Origin: a virus
Direction: 5' to 3' (one strand)
Length of the DNA stretch: 21,567 nucleotides
IMG/VR virus record: IMGVR_UViG_3300033146_005322
Location: 1 to 21,567 of that record
A program made the translations under genes and the position numbers. Positions 6,655 through 14,635 of this stretch are shown here, piece after piece; the stretch's first letter is position 1; the number at the start of each line of letters is the position of its first letter. A model generated the notes under the pieces. The model was given only the letters and a program-made list of their open reading frames with translations, was not told the DNA's origin and searched no databases.

Positions 6655-7701
6655 TTAGAGGCCGACCTCGATATCCATAGCGGCAGAGAGCTGGTTGACG
6701 CTGCGGTAGACGACATAGTCGTGAGCCACGCCTTCGGCGTTGGTCACGGAGATATTGCCGGCGCCGTGGAGCTGGAAGGGCACATTCATTCCGGTCTGAG
6801 TGTCCTTAAACGTCGTCGGCGCCGTGGAGCCGAGCGGGTAGGCGATGTACTTATACTCGCCGGACGCGGCGGCGAAGTTATAGGTGCGCGCCACCGTGTC
6901 GGTCAGGTCGGCGTAGTTCCAGAGACCCTTGATGCCCGCCTCGTTCAGCGTGGAGGCGGAGTCGGTGCCGGCGTAGTAGCGCCACAGCCAGTCGTAGGTC
7001 AGCGTGGAGCTGAACGTGTTGGGGCCGTCGGGGTCGGTGTCCGTGGCTGAGACCACAAAGTTATGGCTGTGAGGGACATTGTAGGTCAGGGCGGCTTGCG
7101 TGGAGACGTACGGAGTGGCCGCGGGATCCAGGCCGCTGGCGACCGCCAGCGGCGTGGTCGTGTCGTCCAGGTCGACCGAGAGGGCGGCTACCTTGGAGAC
7201 GCTGTCGATCGCCCATGAGTAGGTCGGGTTGGCGGCGAGGGTAGCGCCGACCTCGACGGGGTCGCCGGCGCTCACGGGCCAGCTGACCCCGCCGTCCTGA
7301 ATGTCGAAGCTGGTGAACGTGGGCGCCACGTAGGGGTAGAGGATCGTGTCGAGCAGCGTGCTCAGGGGTACGGCGGCGAAGGTGTCGCCTACGTCAATGC
7401 CACCGTGGGCCACCTCAATCGCGCTGGCGTTGGTGTACGTCTCGCCGCCGCTGAACGACTGGACCGCCCAGTTGGCGTCGAGAATGCCGCCCGTCAGCGT
7501 CCAGATGTCGCCGGTGTCGACCTGCTTGACGAGCATGCCCTCTTTGCGGCGGCCAGGAGTGATGGCGAGGCGCTCTGCAGCGTCGGCCACAGAGCGATAG
7601 CCACCGAGGTTGTAGACCTCGGACTGGGCTGCATAAGTATCTGCGGTATCTGTGGGGGCGATAAAGCCGCCGACGCGTACTGAACCTGTAATGGCCGCCA
7701 T
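6655..7701 (-). CDS. Beta-rich virion appendage protein, paralogue family, 348 residues
   Basis: Residues 1-85 form the same N-terminal domain as in the spike and the 346-residue protein (GSVRVGGFIAP, GGYRSVADAAERLAI, RRKEGMLVKQ, LTGGILDANW). From about residue 89 there is a second domain (YTNA..I.VAHGG, DTFAA, LYPY.APTF) also present in the 346 and 268 proteins. An Ig-like or PKD-like stretch follows (PTYSWAI), and the C-terminal block contains EYKYIAYP, F.D...G.NVPF and an ending in VYRS.NQ..AAMDI. The ATG has AGGAG upstream. There is no signal peptide or coiled coil. Lengths of 346 and 348 and the shared order point to gene duplication. It is probably a fibre, head decoration or collar component; which one cannot be decided from sequence. 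Confidence 0.88.
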   Translation of the reverse strand: MAAITGSVRVGGFIAPTDTADTYAAQSEVYNLGGYRSVADAAERLAITPGRRKEGMLVKQVDTGDIWTLTGGILDANWAVQSFSGGETYTNASAIEVAHGGIDVGDTFAAVPLSTLLDTILYPYVAPTFTSFDIQDGGVSWPVSAGDPVEVGATLAANPTYSWAIDSVSKVAALSVDLDDTTTPLAVASGLDPAATPYVSTQAALTYNVPHSHNFVVSATDTDPDGPNTFSSTLTYDWLWRYYAGTDSASTLNEAGIKGLWNYADLTDTVARTYNFAAASGEYKYIAYPLGSTAPTTFKDTQTGMNVPFQLHGAGNISVTNAEGVAHDYVVYRSVNQLSAAMDIEVGL

Positions 7702-7738
7702 GGTCTTCTCCTGATCTGGACTGGATTGTCCTTTTGGG

Positions 7739-7751
7739 GAGAATAGCAGAG
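7739..7751 (-). promoter_or_regulatory. Shared 13-base intergenic motif, site B
   Basis: The plus-strand sequence GAGAATAGCAGAG matches the consensus GAGARTARCAGRG. It lies in the 75-base gap between the 346- and 348-residue genes, 25 bases after the stop codon and 37 bases before the next ATG. It differs from the other two sites at one or two positions, mostly R for R. Confidence 0.45.
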
Positions 7752-7776
7752 CCAGGGCGACTAGAGGAGAGAGAAG

Positions 7777-8817
7777 TTAGACGGTGACGACAATATCCAT
7801 CGCGGCGGCCATCTGGTTGGTGCTGCGGTAGACCTTGTAGTCCTCGTCCTCCCCGTTGGAGTTGGTGACGGCGGACTCTGTCACCGGGGCCTCGAACGGG
7901 ATATTGAGGCCGGTCGCGTCATCCTTGAATGACGTCGGCTGGGCCTGAGAGGCTGGGACGCAGATGTACTTGTACTCGCCTGGGCTCGTGGCGGGGAACG
8001 AGTAGGTCCGGGCCGCGTCGGTGGCCGGCTCGTTGAAGACCGAGAAGAGGATCATCTGCGCGCCGGTCACCGATGTCGCGACGCTGTTGTCGGCGTACAC
8101 GCTCCACTCCCACTGGTAGGAGACCGTCAGGTCGACGGCCTCTCCGCCGTCCGGGTTCATGTCTGTCCCGCTGATCTTGAATCGGTGCGCGCCAGGAGCC
8201 AAGAACTTCACGGCCGCCCCGTTCGTGGCCGCCTCCGTCCCATCCGCCACCGTCTTGTCTGCAAAGGTGTAGACCAGCGGGGTGTCGAGGCTCTCGATGC
8301 TGTCGAAGCTTGAGCTGACGAAGTCCGCCGCCGCCCCGGTGAAGCTCCAGCTGAACGTGGGCGTGGCCGGGATGGCCTCGCCCACCTCGAGCAGGACGCT
8401 CGGGTCTCTTGCGTCCACCATGAGCGCCGTGAACGTCGGGGCGATATACGGATAGAGGATCGCGTCGAACATATCCGAGACAGGCGTGGCGGCAAAGGTG
8501 TCGCCCACCCCGACGCCCCCGTGCGCGACCTGGACGGGAGTGGCGTTGGTGTACGTGCCGCCGCCGCCCATCGGCTGGACCGCCCAGTTGGCATCCAGGA
8601 TGCCCCCAGTGAGCGTCCAGAACGCGCCGGTGTCGATCTGCTTCACGAGCATCCCGAGCTTGCGGCGGTCTGCGGTGATGGCGAGGCGGGCTGCGGTGTC
8701 TGCCACCGACCTGTATCCGCCTCTGTTCCAGAATTCGTCTTGAGTTGCGTATGAGTCCGTGTCGTCTGAGGGGGCGATAAACCCGCCCATTCGTACCGAT
8801 CCAGGTATGGCTGCCAT
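7777..8817 (-). CDS. Beta-rich virion appendage protein, paralogue family, 346 residues
   Basis: This is a close paralogue of the 348-residue protein over its whole length. It has the N-terminal anchor-like domain 1-85 (GGFIAP, GGYRSVADTAARLAI, RRKLGMLVKQIDTG, LTGGILDANWAVQ), the linker GGGGTYTNATP, the VAHGGVGVGDTFAA and LYPYIAPTF block, an Ig-like stretch (PTFSWSFTG), and the C-terminal EYKYI, FKDD.TG.NIPFE and VYRSTNQMAAAMDI motifs. The ATG has AAGGAG nine bases upstream. The gene starts 19 bases after the stop codon of the 268-residue gene, so the two are probably co-transcribed. It is probably a structural protein assembled on the virion surface; no enzymatic motif was seen. Confidence 0.88.
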   Translation of the reverse strand: MAAIPGSVRMGGFIAPSDDTDSYATQDEFWNRGGYRSVADTAARLAITADRRKLGMLVKQIDTGAFWTLTGGILDANWAVQPMGGGGTYTNATPVQVAHGGVGVGDTFAATPVSDMFDAILYPYIAPTFTALMVDARDPSVLLEVGEAIPATPTFSWSFTGAAADFVSSSFDSIESLDTPLVYTFADKTVADGTEAATNGAAVKFLAPGAHRFKISGTDMNPDGGEAVDLTVSYQWEWSVYADNSVATSVTGAQMILFSVFNEPATDAARTYSFPATSPGEYKYICVPASQAQPTSFKDDATGLNIPFEAPVTESAVTNSNGEDEDYKVYRSTNQMAAAMDIVVTV

Positions 8818-8836
8818 CTCTTGAGCTCCTTATTCC

Positions 8837-9643
8837 TTAGGACACGTCGATTGTTACGACGCCGCCCATCTGGTTCCATGTGCGATGCACATTGTAGAGA
8901 GTTGCCGCGCCAAATGCGTTTGTCACCATGACCGTGTAGACGGCATCCATCGGGACATTGAAGCCCGTGTCGTGGTCATCGAAGTTGGTGGCGGTTCCCA
9001 GCGCGGCCGGATAGGCGATGTATTTGTACTCTGATGCGGCGGCCACAAAGGCGTAGCTTCCGACGAAGGTATCGCTCAGCTCGCTTGCCCGCAGACCCTC
9101 GATGTCCGCCTCAGTGATTGGGCCGGCGGGCCCGAACTCGCCATAGAATCTCTTGTATTGCCACTCCACTTCGTACTGCCTCGAGAACGCGACCGTGGTG
9201 GTCGACTGTCCGGTGATGCTGAAGAGATAAGATCCCGGAGCGTTTAGCGTATACACGGGCGTCGCGATCGCCTCGGTGTTGTCGTCCGCCAGCCCAGTAG
9301 CCAGGTCCACTGCGTCGGTTTCGTTCCTGATCACGAGGCTGTTTGGCTGGACGTTGGCGCTATCAGTGGTCGTCCAGACGAAAGTCCTGTTCGCGAGGAT
9401 CGACGCCCCCACTTCAAGCGGAGAAGCCTGAGCCATGATGGAGAAGGCGGAGAATGTGGGCGCCCCGCTGGGATAAAGGATGCGATCAAACATCTGCTGC
9501 ATCGTCTGAGATGTGAAGTTCTCTCCTGTCGCCACCCCGCCGTGCCCAACAGGCACGGGGGTCAGGTTGGTGTAGGTCGCCGCGGGGCCACCACCACCGC
9601 CCGTTGGGTTCAGGTCCTGCTTTAGATAGCCGCCAACTGACAT
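8837..9643 (-). CDS. Short member of the appendage paralogue family lacking the anchor domain, 268 residues
   Basis: The protein starts MSVGGYLKQDLNP, followed by a Gly-rich linker (GGGGG), then joins the family fold at YTNLTPVPVGHGG. It shares LYPSGAPTF, the Ig-like core (NRTFVWTTT), EYKYIAYP, FDDHDTGFNVP and the ending HRTWNQMGG...I with the 346 and 348 proteins. The roughly 85-residue N-terminal domain of those proteins is missing and replaced by about 23 residues. The ATG has AAGGAG six bases upstream. It could be a subunit that joins fibres already anchored by its longer relatives, or a differently attached head protein. Family assignment is by visible similarity within the window only. 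Confidence 0.87.
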   Translation of the reverse strand: MSVGGYLKQDLNPTGGGGGPAATYTNLTPVPVGHGGVATGENFTSQTMQQMFDRILYPSGAPTFSAFSIMAQASPLEVGASILANRTFVWTTTDSANVQPNSLVIRNETDAVDLATGLADDNTEAIATPVYTLNAPGSYLFSITGQSTTTVAFSRQYEVEWQYKRFYGEFGPAGPITEADIEGLRASELSDTFVGSYAFVAAASEYKYIAYPAALGTATNFDDHDTGFNVPMDAVYTVMVTNAFGAATLYNVHRTWNQMGGVVTIDVS

Positions 9644-9667
9644 GGGACGCTCCTTGCGTTTTCGATT

Positions 9668-9688
9668 AGGCAGCGACGTCGCCTGCCT
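9668..9688 (-). promoter_or_regulatory. Hairpin in the leader of the 268-residue gene
   Basis: AGGCA and TGCCT flank an inner palindrome GCGACGTCGC, giving a stem-loop with one bulged base. It lies between the TATAAT hexamer at 9696-9701 and the SD of the next gene, so it would be near the 5' end of a transcript starting there. It has no T tract. Confidence 0.45.
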
Positions 9689-9695
9689 TTCTCAG

Positions 9696-9701
9696 ATTAT
9701 A
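9696..9701 (-). promoter_or_regulatory. Possible promoter -10 box before the 268-residue gene
   Basis: The minus strand reads TATAAT, a perfect match to the bacterial -10 consensus. It lies in an 89-base gap downstream of a gene end and upstream of an SD-led ATG. At a 17-base spacing the -35 position reads CTGCTA (three of six matches), which overlaps the shared 13-base motif at 9714-9726. A promoter is plausible but unproven. Confidence 0.4.
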
Positions 9702-9713
9702 GGGCTTGGGCAG

Positions 9714-9726
9714 GAGAGTAGCAGGG
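9714..9726 (-). promoter_or_regulatory. Shared 13-base intergenic motif, site A
   Basis: The plus-strand sequence GAGAGTAGCAGGG matches the consensus GAGARTARCAGRG. It lies six bases after the stop codon of the 158-residue gene and twelve bases upstream of the TATAAT hexamer on the minus strand, where it could serve as an upstream promoter element. Confidence 0.45.
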
Positions 9727-9732
9727 AAGAGC

Positions 9733-10209
9733 TTAGGCAGAGGGTGAGATGGCGGAATAAGAGAGAGTCAGGGTCTCTCCCTTCTGGAGGACCTCTGACT
9801 CGTCAAGCTGAATGGTAAAGCTCTCCTTCGCCAGCTTGATGACTCGAATCGAAGGGACGGCCACCCCACGACGCTCCTCGCCGGCCTTGTGTCTGAGCAC
9901 CGTCAGATCCAAATGGTAGAGATCATCTGGCATCGACGTCTCGAACTCCACTACGTAGAGGGCCTGCTTCCCTTTCTTCGCCTTTAGCAGCTCTCGCCCG
10001 ACCCGCAGCTGGAAGGGGACCACGCTGGCGACTTTCTCTAGGGCCCCCCTCAGCCCATTGGCCATCTCGACCTTGACGCTGGACTCGAGGTCATGCAGGA
10101 GCGCGCGCACCTCTTCGCCGCTCGGGCCCATCTTGCCGACGAGCTTCTCGAGGTCTTCTACGCGGCGTTGGATAGAAAGTGGGCGGGGGGCGTCGGTGGG
10201 GAAGGGCAT
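9733..10209 (-). CDS. Phage protein of unknown function with N-terminal coiled coil, 158 residues
   Basis: I do not recognise a family. Residues about 12-60 have heptad-like spacing (IQRRVEDLEKLVGKM, then LLHDLESSVKVEM), which suggests a short coiled coil or helical oligomerisation segment. Residues about 65-155 alternate hydrophobic and polar residues and are probably a beta domain (YVVEFETSMP, YHLDLTVLRH, ESFTIQLDE, ETLTLSYSAI). The start is an ATG with a strong AGGAGG seven bases upstream. It is the first gene after the probable capsid terminator, so it may begin a separately expressed appendage unit. The layout, a helical oligomerisation part plus a beta head, would suit a small fibre or a connector, but this is inference. 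Confidence 0.8.
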   Translation of the reverse strand: MPFPTDAPRPLSIQRRVEDLEKLVGKMGPSGEEVRALLHDLESSVKVEMANGLRGALEKVASVVPFQLRVGRELLKAKKGKQALYVVEFETSMPDDLYHLDLTVLRHKAGEERRGVAVPSIRVIKLAKESFTIQLDESEVLQKGETLTLSYSAISPSA

Positions 10210-10245
10210 CTGTTGGCCTCCTTTAGTTGAGGCCCAATAGATAAC

Positions 10246-10281
10246 AAAAAAGGCCCCCCGCCGACAGCGAGAAGCCCCTTT
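10246..10281 (-). terminator. Probable intrinsic terminator after the major capsid gene
   Basis: On the sense strand AAAGG (10281-10277) pairs with CCTTT (10253-10249). The inner arms CTTCTCGC and GCGGGGGG pair with several G-U pairs around a five-base loop, and a run of six T residues (10251-10246) follows. It lies 26 bases after the capsid stop codon and upstream of the SD of the next gene, where a late transcription unit could end or be attenuated. Confidence 0.6.
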
Positions 10282-10306
10282 ATTCGCTCGGGTGAGTCTG
10301 CGCCTG

Positions 10307-11584
10307 CTAGCTGCGAGCCTCGTTCCCGTCGATCTGGGTGTTGAACGAGATGGTCGCCTGCGCGGGCAGGAGGATCTCGTTGCTCGTCATGACGACGTTC
10401 TTGGCGATGGCGACGCCAAGGCCGCGATCACGGGGGCGGAACGCGTAGCGCTCCTTCATGCGGATCATCTTGACGTCACTGATTGGGTTGTCCCACTCCT
10501 TGACCATGAGGCCGTGCTCGTCGACGAAGAAGCCAAGTTGGTTAGAGTCGGCCATGATGATGTCGGTGGTGTTGTCTGCCTTGTTGAAGGGCATGAAGGG
10601 GCTGACCACGATGCGCATGGGCATGCCGTAGTAGTCAGGGATCTTCGGCGCACTGTTGAGCTGAGGGCTGAACTCCTCGGGGCCGCTGCCGTTGCCTGCT
10701 AGCTCGCCGCTGCCAGGGAAGGTCTTGCCGGACGCGCCGGTCTCGCCCAATCCGCCGTTGTAGGAGGGGAAGTTGAGCTTGGCGGGGTTGCCCGTCCACT
10801 GCTTGAGGAACTGGGAGCTCTGGTTCATCTGGGCGAAGTGGCGGAGCTGCGCATCCTGGACCCACATCAGCCAGGTGAGAGGGTGCATGATCATGATGTT
10901 GGGGATGAAGCCGTTGGCCATCACCGCCGTATACATCTCGAGCATGTTCTTCTGGACGAAGGCGCCGTTGTAGGCCCCGTCCAGGCCACGACCCGTAGTG
11001 GTGCCGTACTCAGAGCTAAGCGGCGTGGTGTTGTCATGCGTGACGGTCGCGCCCTCACCCATGACGGCGAAGGCCTGGGCCTCCTTGAACCGCGCCAGGG
11101 CGAAGCCCGCCTGGCGAATATACATGGAGATGATGTCGAACTGGGAGTCCCGGAGGGCCTCCTCAGTAGCGCGGATCGCGAGACCGTATTTGCCGGTCCC
11201 GGAGATCTTGGAGCCGCCGCCTACGGTGAGCTGGAACTCAGGATAGTTCTCTTCCTCGCCGACTCGGTAGTCGCCCCCGGCCGCGCCCATCACGGGTAGG
11301 TTGACGACCGACCCGGGCTGATAGGGGATGCGAGTCATCAGGTCGACGCCGACCAGCAGGGGCTCGACGGCCTCCGTGATGATGTTGTTGATGATCTTGG
11401 GGAGGAAGATCGGAGCCTCGTGCTGCGTGACGATATCGGCCATCTTGAGCCGCTCACCGTCGCGCGTAAGGCCGTTGTTCTTCCACGCGTGAGAGATATC
11501 CTCGAACTTGCGGCCTCTTGGGGCCGCGTCGTTGATGCCTCTAAAGTTCTCGAAGGTCATGTCTGAAGGACGAATGTTGGCCAT
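10307..11584 (-). CDS. Major capsid protein, HK97 fold, 425 residues
   Basis: This is the main shell subunit of the head. The N-terminal arm (about 1-60) is charged and partly helical. It is followed by features usual in HK97-fold capsid proteins: EAVEPLLVGVDLMTRIPYQPG with VNLPVMG near 70-100, an acidic extended-loop-like stretch EENYPEF, RATEEALRDSQFDI near 138-151, and a long spine-like helix with ARFKEAQAF. The A-domain part near 225-245 contains IPNIMIMHPLTW, and the C-terminal part contains MPMRIVVSPFMPF, IIMADSNQLGFFVDE and MKERYAFRPRDRGLGV. The ATG has AAGGAG six bases upstream. The length is normal for the family. Position after the protease/scaffold gene and before a terminator fits a highly expressed late gene. 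The N-terminal arm may be trimmed by the encoded protease. Confidence 0.92.
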   Translation of the reverse strand: MANIRPSDMTFENFRGINDAAPRGRKFEDISHAWKNNGLTRDGERLKMADIVTQHEAPIFLPKIINNIITEAVEPLLVGVDLMTRIPYQPGSVVNLPVMGAAGGDYRVGEEENYPEFQLTVGGGSKISGTGKYGLAIRATEEALRDSQFDIISMYIRQAGFALARFKEAQAFAVMGEGATVTHDNTTPLSSEYGTTTGRGLDGAYNGAFVQKNMLEMYTAVMANGFIPNIMIMHPLTWLMWVQDAQLRHFAQMNQSSQFLKQWTGNPAKLNFPSYNGGLGETGASGKTFPGSGELAGNGSGPEEFSPQLNSAPKIPDYYGMPMRIVVSPFMPFNKADNTTDIIMADSNQLGFFVDEHGLMVKEWDNPISDVKMIRMKERYAFRPRDRGLGVAIAKNVVMTSNEILLPAQATISFNTQIDGNEARS

Positions 11585-11594
11585 GCTTGTCTCC

Positions 11595-12752
11595 TTAGCG
11601 CATCAATGGGCTGATCTTGACTTCGCCAAGCACGACGTCTCCGATCGCGCAGCCGGCGGTGTGCATCTGCCAGGGGAGGCCGCCAGTGGCGGTTCCTGGC
11701 ATGGCGTCAATCGCGCCAAAGCCGGGAGCGAGAGAGCTGTCCCAGCGAGTCATGACGTTGCCGAGCAGCGCCTGGGGATAGGTTGTCACCACGTCGATGA
11801 CCTGGCCGACAATGCGAGCCTTGGCGCGGATCATCTCGGTGCTGAGAGCGGCGCGGTTGTTGGGGATGACGGCTGTCGGGTCGAGGGCGCCCGCCAGCGT
11901 CGCCCCGGTGGCCGCCACGACGTCTGAGTTGCTGTCGTAGGTGACGTAGGCGCCGCGCACGAACTCCGCATAAGCAGAGGCGTCAGGGGCAATGGCGAGA
12001 GCCTGGCCCGTGACGATGGCCCCGGAGCGGTCGGCTCGGATGGGGTACATGAAGACGTCCTCCGCCACGAGGATCGTCGCCCGGTCTTGACCGAACTCCC
12101 AGTTGTAGTTGCGGAGCTGAGCGCCGTTGCGGACCGCCTTCTCGAAGAGGGTATCGGGGGTGTGATTCGCGGTGGCGTGAGCGACGATGCTGTCCTTGCT
12201 GTTGCGATACAGCATGTGACCAGCGCAGCCGATATGGTTGCCGATGGTCATCCAGGAGGCATAGTTGACGGTCACGAGGGGGGAATCCCAGGGAGTCGCT
12301 ATGCCGGTGCCCGTATTGCAGAACATGCTCCACACGACGGGTTCGCCTACGCCCACCGGGAGGCCCACGGCGTTGACGACGTTGTTGTCAACGTCCACCT
12401 GGGTGTACTTGTCCAGCTCGTAGTTGTTGGCGGCCAGGGCCCCTAGGCTCGCTTCTGCAGCCGCGATAGCCACTGAAGGGGCCGCGCCCATGGTGGAGGC
12501 GATGGCGATGGCCATCGCCTCATGCTGAATCGCGAGGCCGGCCGGCACGATGTATCCAACCGAGTCCAGCGCGACCCACTTACCCGAGAGGATGACGTAG
12601 TGCTCGCCGTGACGCGTGTTCTCGTAGCCGAGATTGAGGTAGGGCGCCACGTTGGTGTTCAGATTGGGCTTCTCAGTGAAGCTCGCAATCCGCGGATTGG
12701 GCATGACCGTAGAGACGTCTGTTCTGTCGGTCTTGGAGGGGGCGTTGATCAT
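11595..12752 (-). CDS. Probable head-associated structural protein, 385 residues
   Basis: It lies between the protease/scaffold gene and the major capsid gene, with a gap of only 10 bases to the latter, a position often held by head decoration or minor capsid proteins. The sequence is rich in Ala, Val, Gly, Asn and Thr with short beta-prone stretches and an Ala-rich helix near 78-108 (HEAMAIAIASTMGAAP). Cysteines are sparse (near 145, 176 and 369). The start is an ATG with GGAG eight bases upstream. No signal peptide or membrane helix is present, and I see no enzymatic motif. A role as a decoration or vertex protein is inferred from position only. A second capsid-like subunit is an alternative, but the neighbouring 425-residue protein has the better HK97-like pattern. 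Confidence 0.8.
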   Translation of the reverse strand: MINAPSKTDRTDVSTVMPNPRIASFTEKPNLNTNVAPYLNLGYENTRHGEHYVILSGKWVALDSVGYIVPAGLAIQHEAMAIAIASTMGAAPSVAIAAAEASLGALAANNYELDKYTQVDVDNNVVNAVGLPVGVGEPVVWSMFCNTGTGIATPWDSPLVTVNYASWMTIGNHIGCAGHMLYRNSKDSIVAHATANHTPDTLFEKAVRNGAQLRNYNWEFGQDRATILVAEDVFMYPIRADRSGAIVTGQALAIAPDASAYAEFVRGAYVTYDSNSDVVAATGATLAGALDPTAVIPNNRAALSTEMIRAKARIVGQVIDVVTTYPQALLGNVMTRWDSSLAPGFGAIDAMPGTATGGLPWQMHTAGCAIGDVVLGEVKISPLMR

Positions 12753-12766
12753 AAGGATCTCTCCGG

Positions 12767-14635
12767 TTAACTAATGCTGAAGTCATGAGGAATGTAGCCC
12801 TGGCGACGCATATCTGCAAGATAGGCGTTGGCAATGGCTACGCTTCGGAGGCGCTTCTCGTAGTACGTGTCGATGATAAGAGAGTAGCCGCTCTCATCTT
12901 CAGTCTTGCCGTCTTTGATGCCGACCGATGGGGCACCAAGAGGGTCGGCCGCCTTGCCTGTGGGCTCTGAACCTTCGCTTGGGCGGCTGATTGAGGACAG
13001 GTCGGCGAGGGAGTCCCTCAGGGACTCCAGGGACCGACCCTTGAGCTTGACGAGCTGCGCCTGACGATCTTCGATCTTGACTCCGGCCTTCCCCTGAGCG
13101 TCGAGCAGACGCTCGGCTAGGCTCGCGGCGCGCTCGGCTCTCAGGTCGCTGATGAGCCCAGAGTTCTCGGACTCCAGCAGCTCTACCCGGCGAGCCAGGC
13201 GGGCGCGGTCTCTGGTCATCGAGTCGCGAGAGAGGGTCAGCTCAAGGACTGAATCCTTCGCCTTCGCCGCCGCGCCCTTCAGCCCGGTCGCCTCCTCGTT
13301 CGTTATGACGGTGAATCCGGCCGCTCTCAGCGCGGCCTTGTGGGCCTCGAGCTCGGCGTTCACATCGGCGTCAGGCTCGGGCTCAGGCTCGGGCTCGGGC
13401 TCGGGCTCAGGCGTGGGCTCGGGCTCAGGCGTGGGCTCAGCGTCGCCCATATCCTTAATTATCGCCTCCGTCTCAGCGATCAGCGCGGCGGCCGCACCCT
13501 GGGAGTCGTCAGAGACCGTCTTGAGCAGCGCCAGTACTGATTCCGCATGGGCCTTGTCGTGCACTGGCAGGCGACGACCCGCCGGGTCGAGGAACTGGTC
13601 CTCTCCCAGACTGGAGATCCCCTCCTCGGAGAGATGCTTGGTCTTGTCTTCTATGGCGTCTGCAATCTTCTCGTAAAGATCGCTTAGCGCCAGAAGCTCG
13701 GCGAGCGTCTTAAACAATGGAGTCTCCTCTTTGAACGCTGCGACAATATGATCCCGTATGGGAGCGCTGTCTAGTCGCTCGTCATAGTAGTCGAAAATAC
13801 AGTCCGCTCCACAAGCTGTGTCGTCGTGCAGCGCGAAACCCCTGCCTCGCGCGTCGGCTTCGGCCCCCTCTTCGCCCCCAAGACTCACGATCATCGCATG
13901 CCCGGCGGCTGGGCTGTTTACAATGGAGCACTCGTCGTTGTCATACCCGTAGGGCACATGAATGACGCGCTTCCCGTCCACCATGTCTCCCTTCCAATGA
14001 CTGCATTTGAAAGGGGTCCCTACGAGATCTGTTAAAGTGCCCTCTCGAGCGCAGGCCGAACAGTAGAGGGTGTCCGGATAAAAAGAGCTTGAGACCGTCA
14101 GATATCTCTTGTCTTCGATCCTCTCAATGGCGGCAGCGTCCGTGATACGCCAGACGGCCTGCGTTACGCCTACGCCACGAAACCCCTTCTTGCCACGAAC
14201 CATGTCCGCCATGTCAGCGGCAGCAACGATCTGCGCGATGAGGCCCTTTTCTCCTTTTGCCTTCTTTGAGAGCACGTCCCTGAACTGGGCGACGCCAGGG
14301 ACGCTCTTGATCGCGTCATCCCAGGTGTCGACGTACCTGACGCTCGAGATGCGGCCTACTGGGTCCGACCAGCTATCGTGATTCGTGAGGATCGGCTTGG
14401 CATAGGGCGAGGTCCAACTCTTCAGCCCCTTCTTCATCTCTGCCGGAAGATAGATGGCGTCATTGAGGGTAGGGAGGCCCGCGAAGGTCATGTCGACGAG
14501 GGGGTGCATCGCCTCGTCGCCCGCCGCGTCCTTGATCATCGCGGCCTTGTCACCTATGCGCTCAAGGCCAACCCTATAGTCTTCCACCAGGGCCTCGGTG
14601 ACCGCCGCAAGGCGCCGCTTTTTGCTCATTGGCAT
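12767..14635 (-). CDS. Prohead protease fused to a scaffold-like domain, 622 residues
   Basis: The N-terminal part resembles phage prohead maturation proteases (Ser/His type). KPILTNHDSWSDPVGRI at 80-96 carries the likely catalytic His86. YLTVSSSF at 178-185 carries the likely nucleophile, Ser182 by analogy or a neighbouring Ser. ECSIVNSPA near 235-243 is the usual late block. Inserted between them is a possible metal site, CSAC at 192-195 and CSH at 211-213. Residues about 300-395 are helical. Residues 400-421 are a Glu-Pro repeat linker, and about 455-545 are a charged coiled coil like a scaffold. The protease would cut the scaffold and capsid arms after assembly. The ATG has AAGGA seven bases upstream and overlaps the portal stop by 10 bases. 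The fusion is plausible and the frame is continuous. The catalytic Ser assignment is by analogy. Confidence 0.86.
   Translation of the reverse strand: MPMSKKRRLAAVTEALVEDYRVGLERIGDKAAMIKDAAGDEAMHPLVDMTFAGLPTLNDAIYLPAEMKKGLKSWTSPYAKPILTNHDSWSDPVGRISSVRYVDTWDDAIKSVPGVAQFRDVLSKKAKGEKGLIAQIVAAADMADMVRGKKGFRGVGVTQAVWRITDAAAIERIEDKRYLTVSSSFYPDTLYCSACAREGTLTDLVGTPFKCSHWKGDMVDGKRVIHVPYGYDNDECSIVNSPAAGHAMIVSLGGEEGAEADARGRGFALHDDTACGADCIFDYYDERLDSAPIRDHIVAAFKEETPLFKTLAELLALSDLYEKIADAIEDKTKHLSEEGISSLGEDQFLDPAGRRLPVHDKAHAESVLALLKTVSDDSQGAAAALIAETEAIIKDMGDAEPTPEPEPTPEPEPEPEPEPEPDADVNAELEAHKAALRAAGFTVITNEEATGLKGAAAKAKDSVLELTLSRDSMTRDRARLARRVELLESENSGLISDLRAERAASLAERLLDAQGKAGVKIEDRQAQLVKLKGRSLESLRDSLADLSSISRPSEGSEPTGKAADPLGAPSVGIKDGKTEDESGYSLIIDTYYEKRLRSVAIANAYLADMRRQGYIPHDFSIS
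13373..13438 (-). repeat. In-frame Glu-Pro codon repeat (linker)
   Basis: This is a low-complexity run of GAG/CCC/CCT-type codons, read on the minus strand, encoding alternating Glu-Pro with two Thr-Pro interruptions, residues about 400-421 of the protease/scaffold protein. Such EP repeats make a stiff, extended tether. It separates the protease half from the coiled-coil half. Its length is likely to vary by slippage between relatives. Confidence 0.85.

Noticed and set aside
10838-11299. Plus-strand open frame of 153 codons within the capsid gene
   Set aside because: It is a shadow of the major capsid gene; His/Asp/Gly/Val-rich composition and no recognisable domain.
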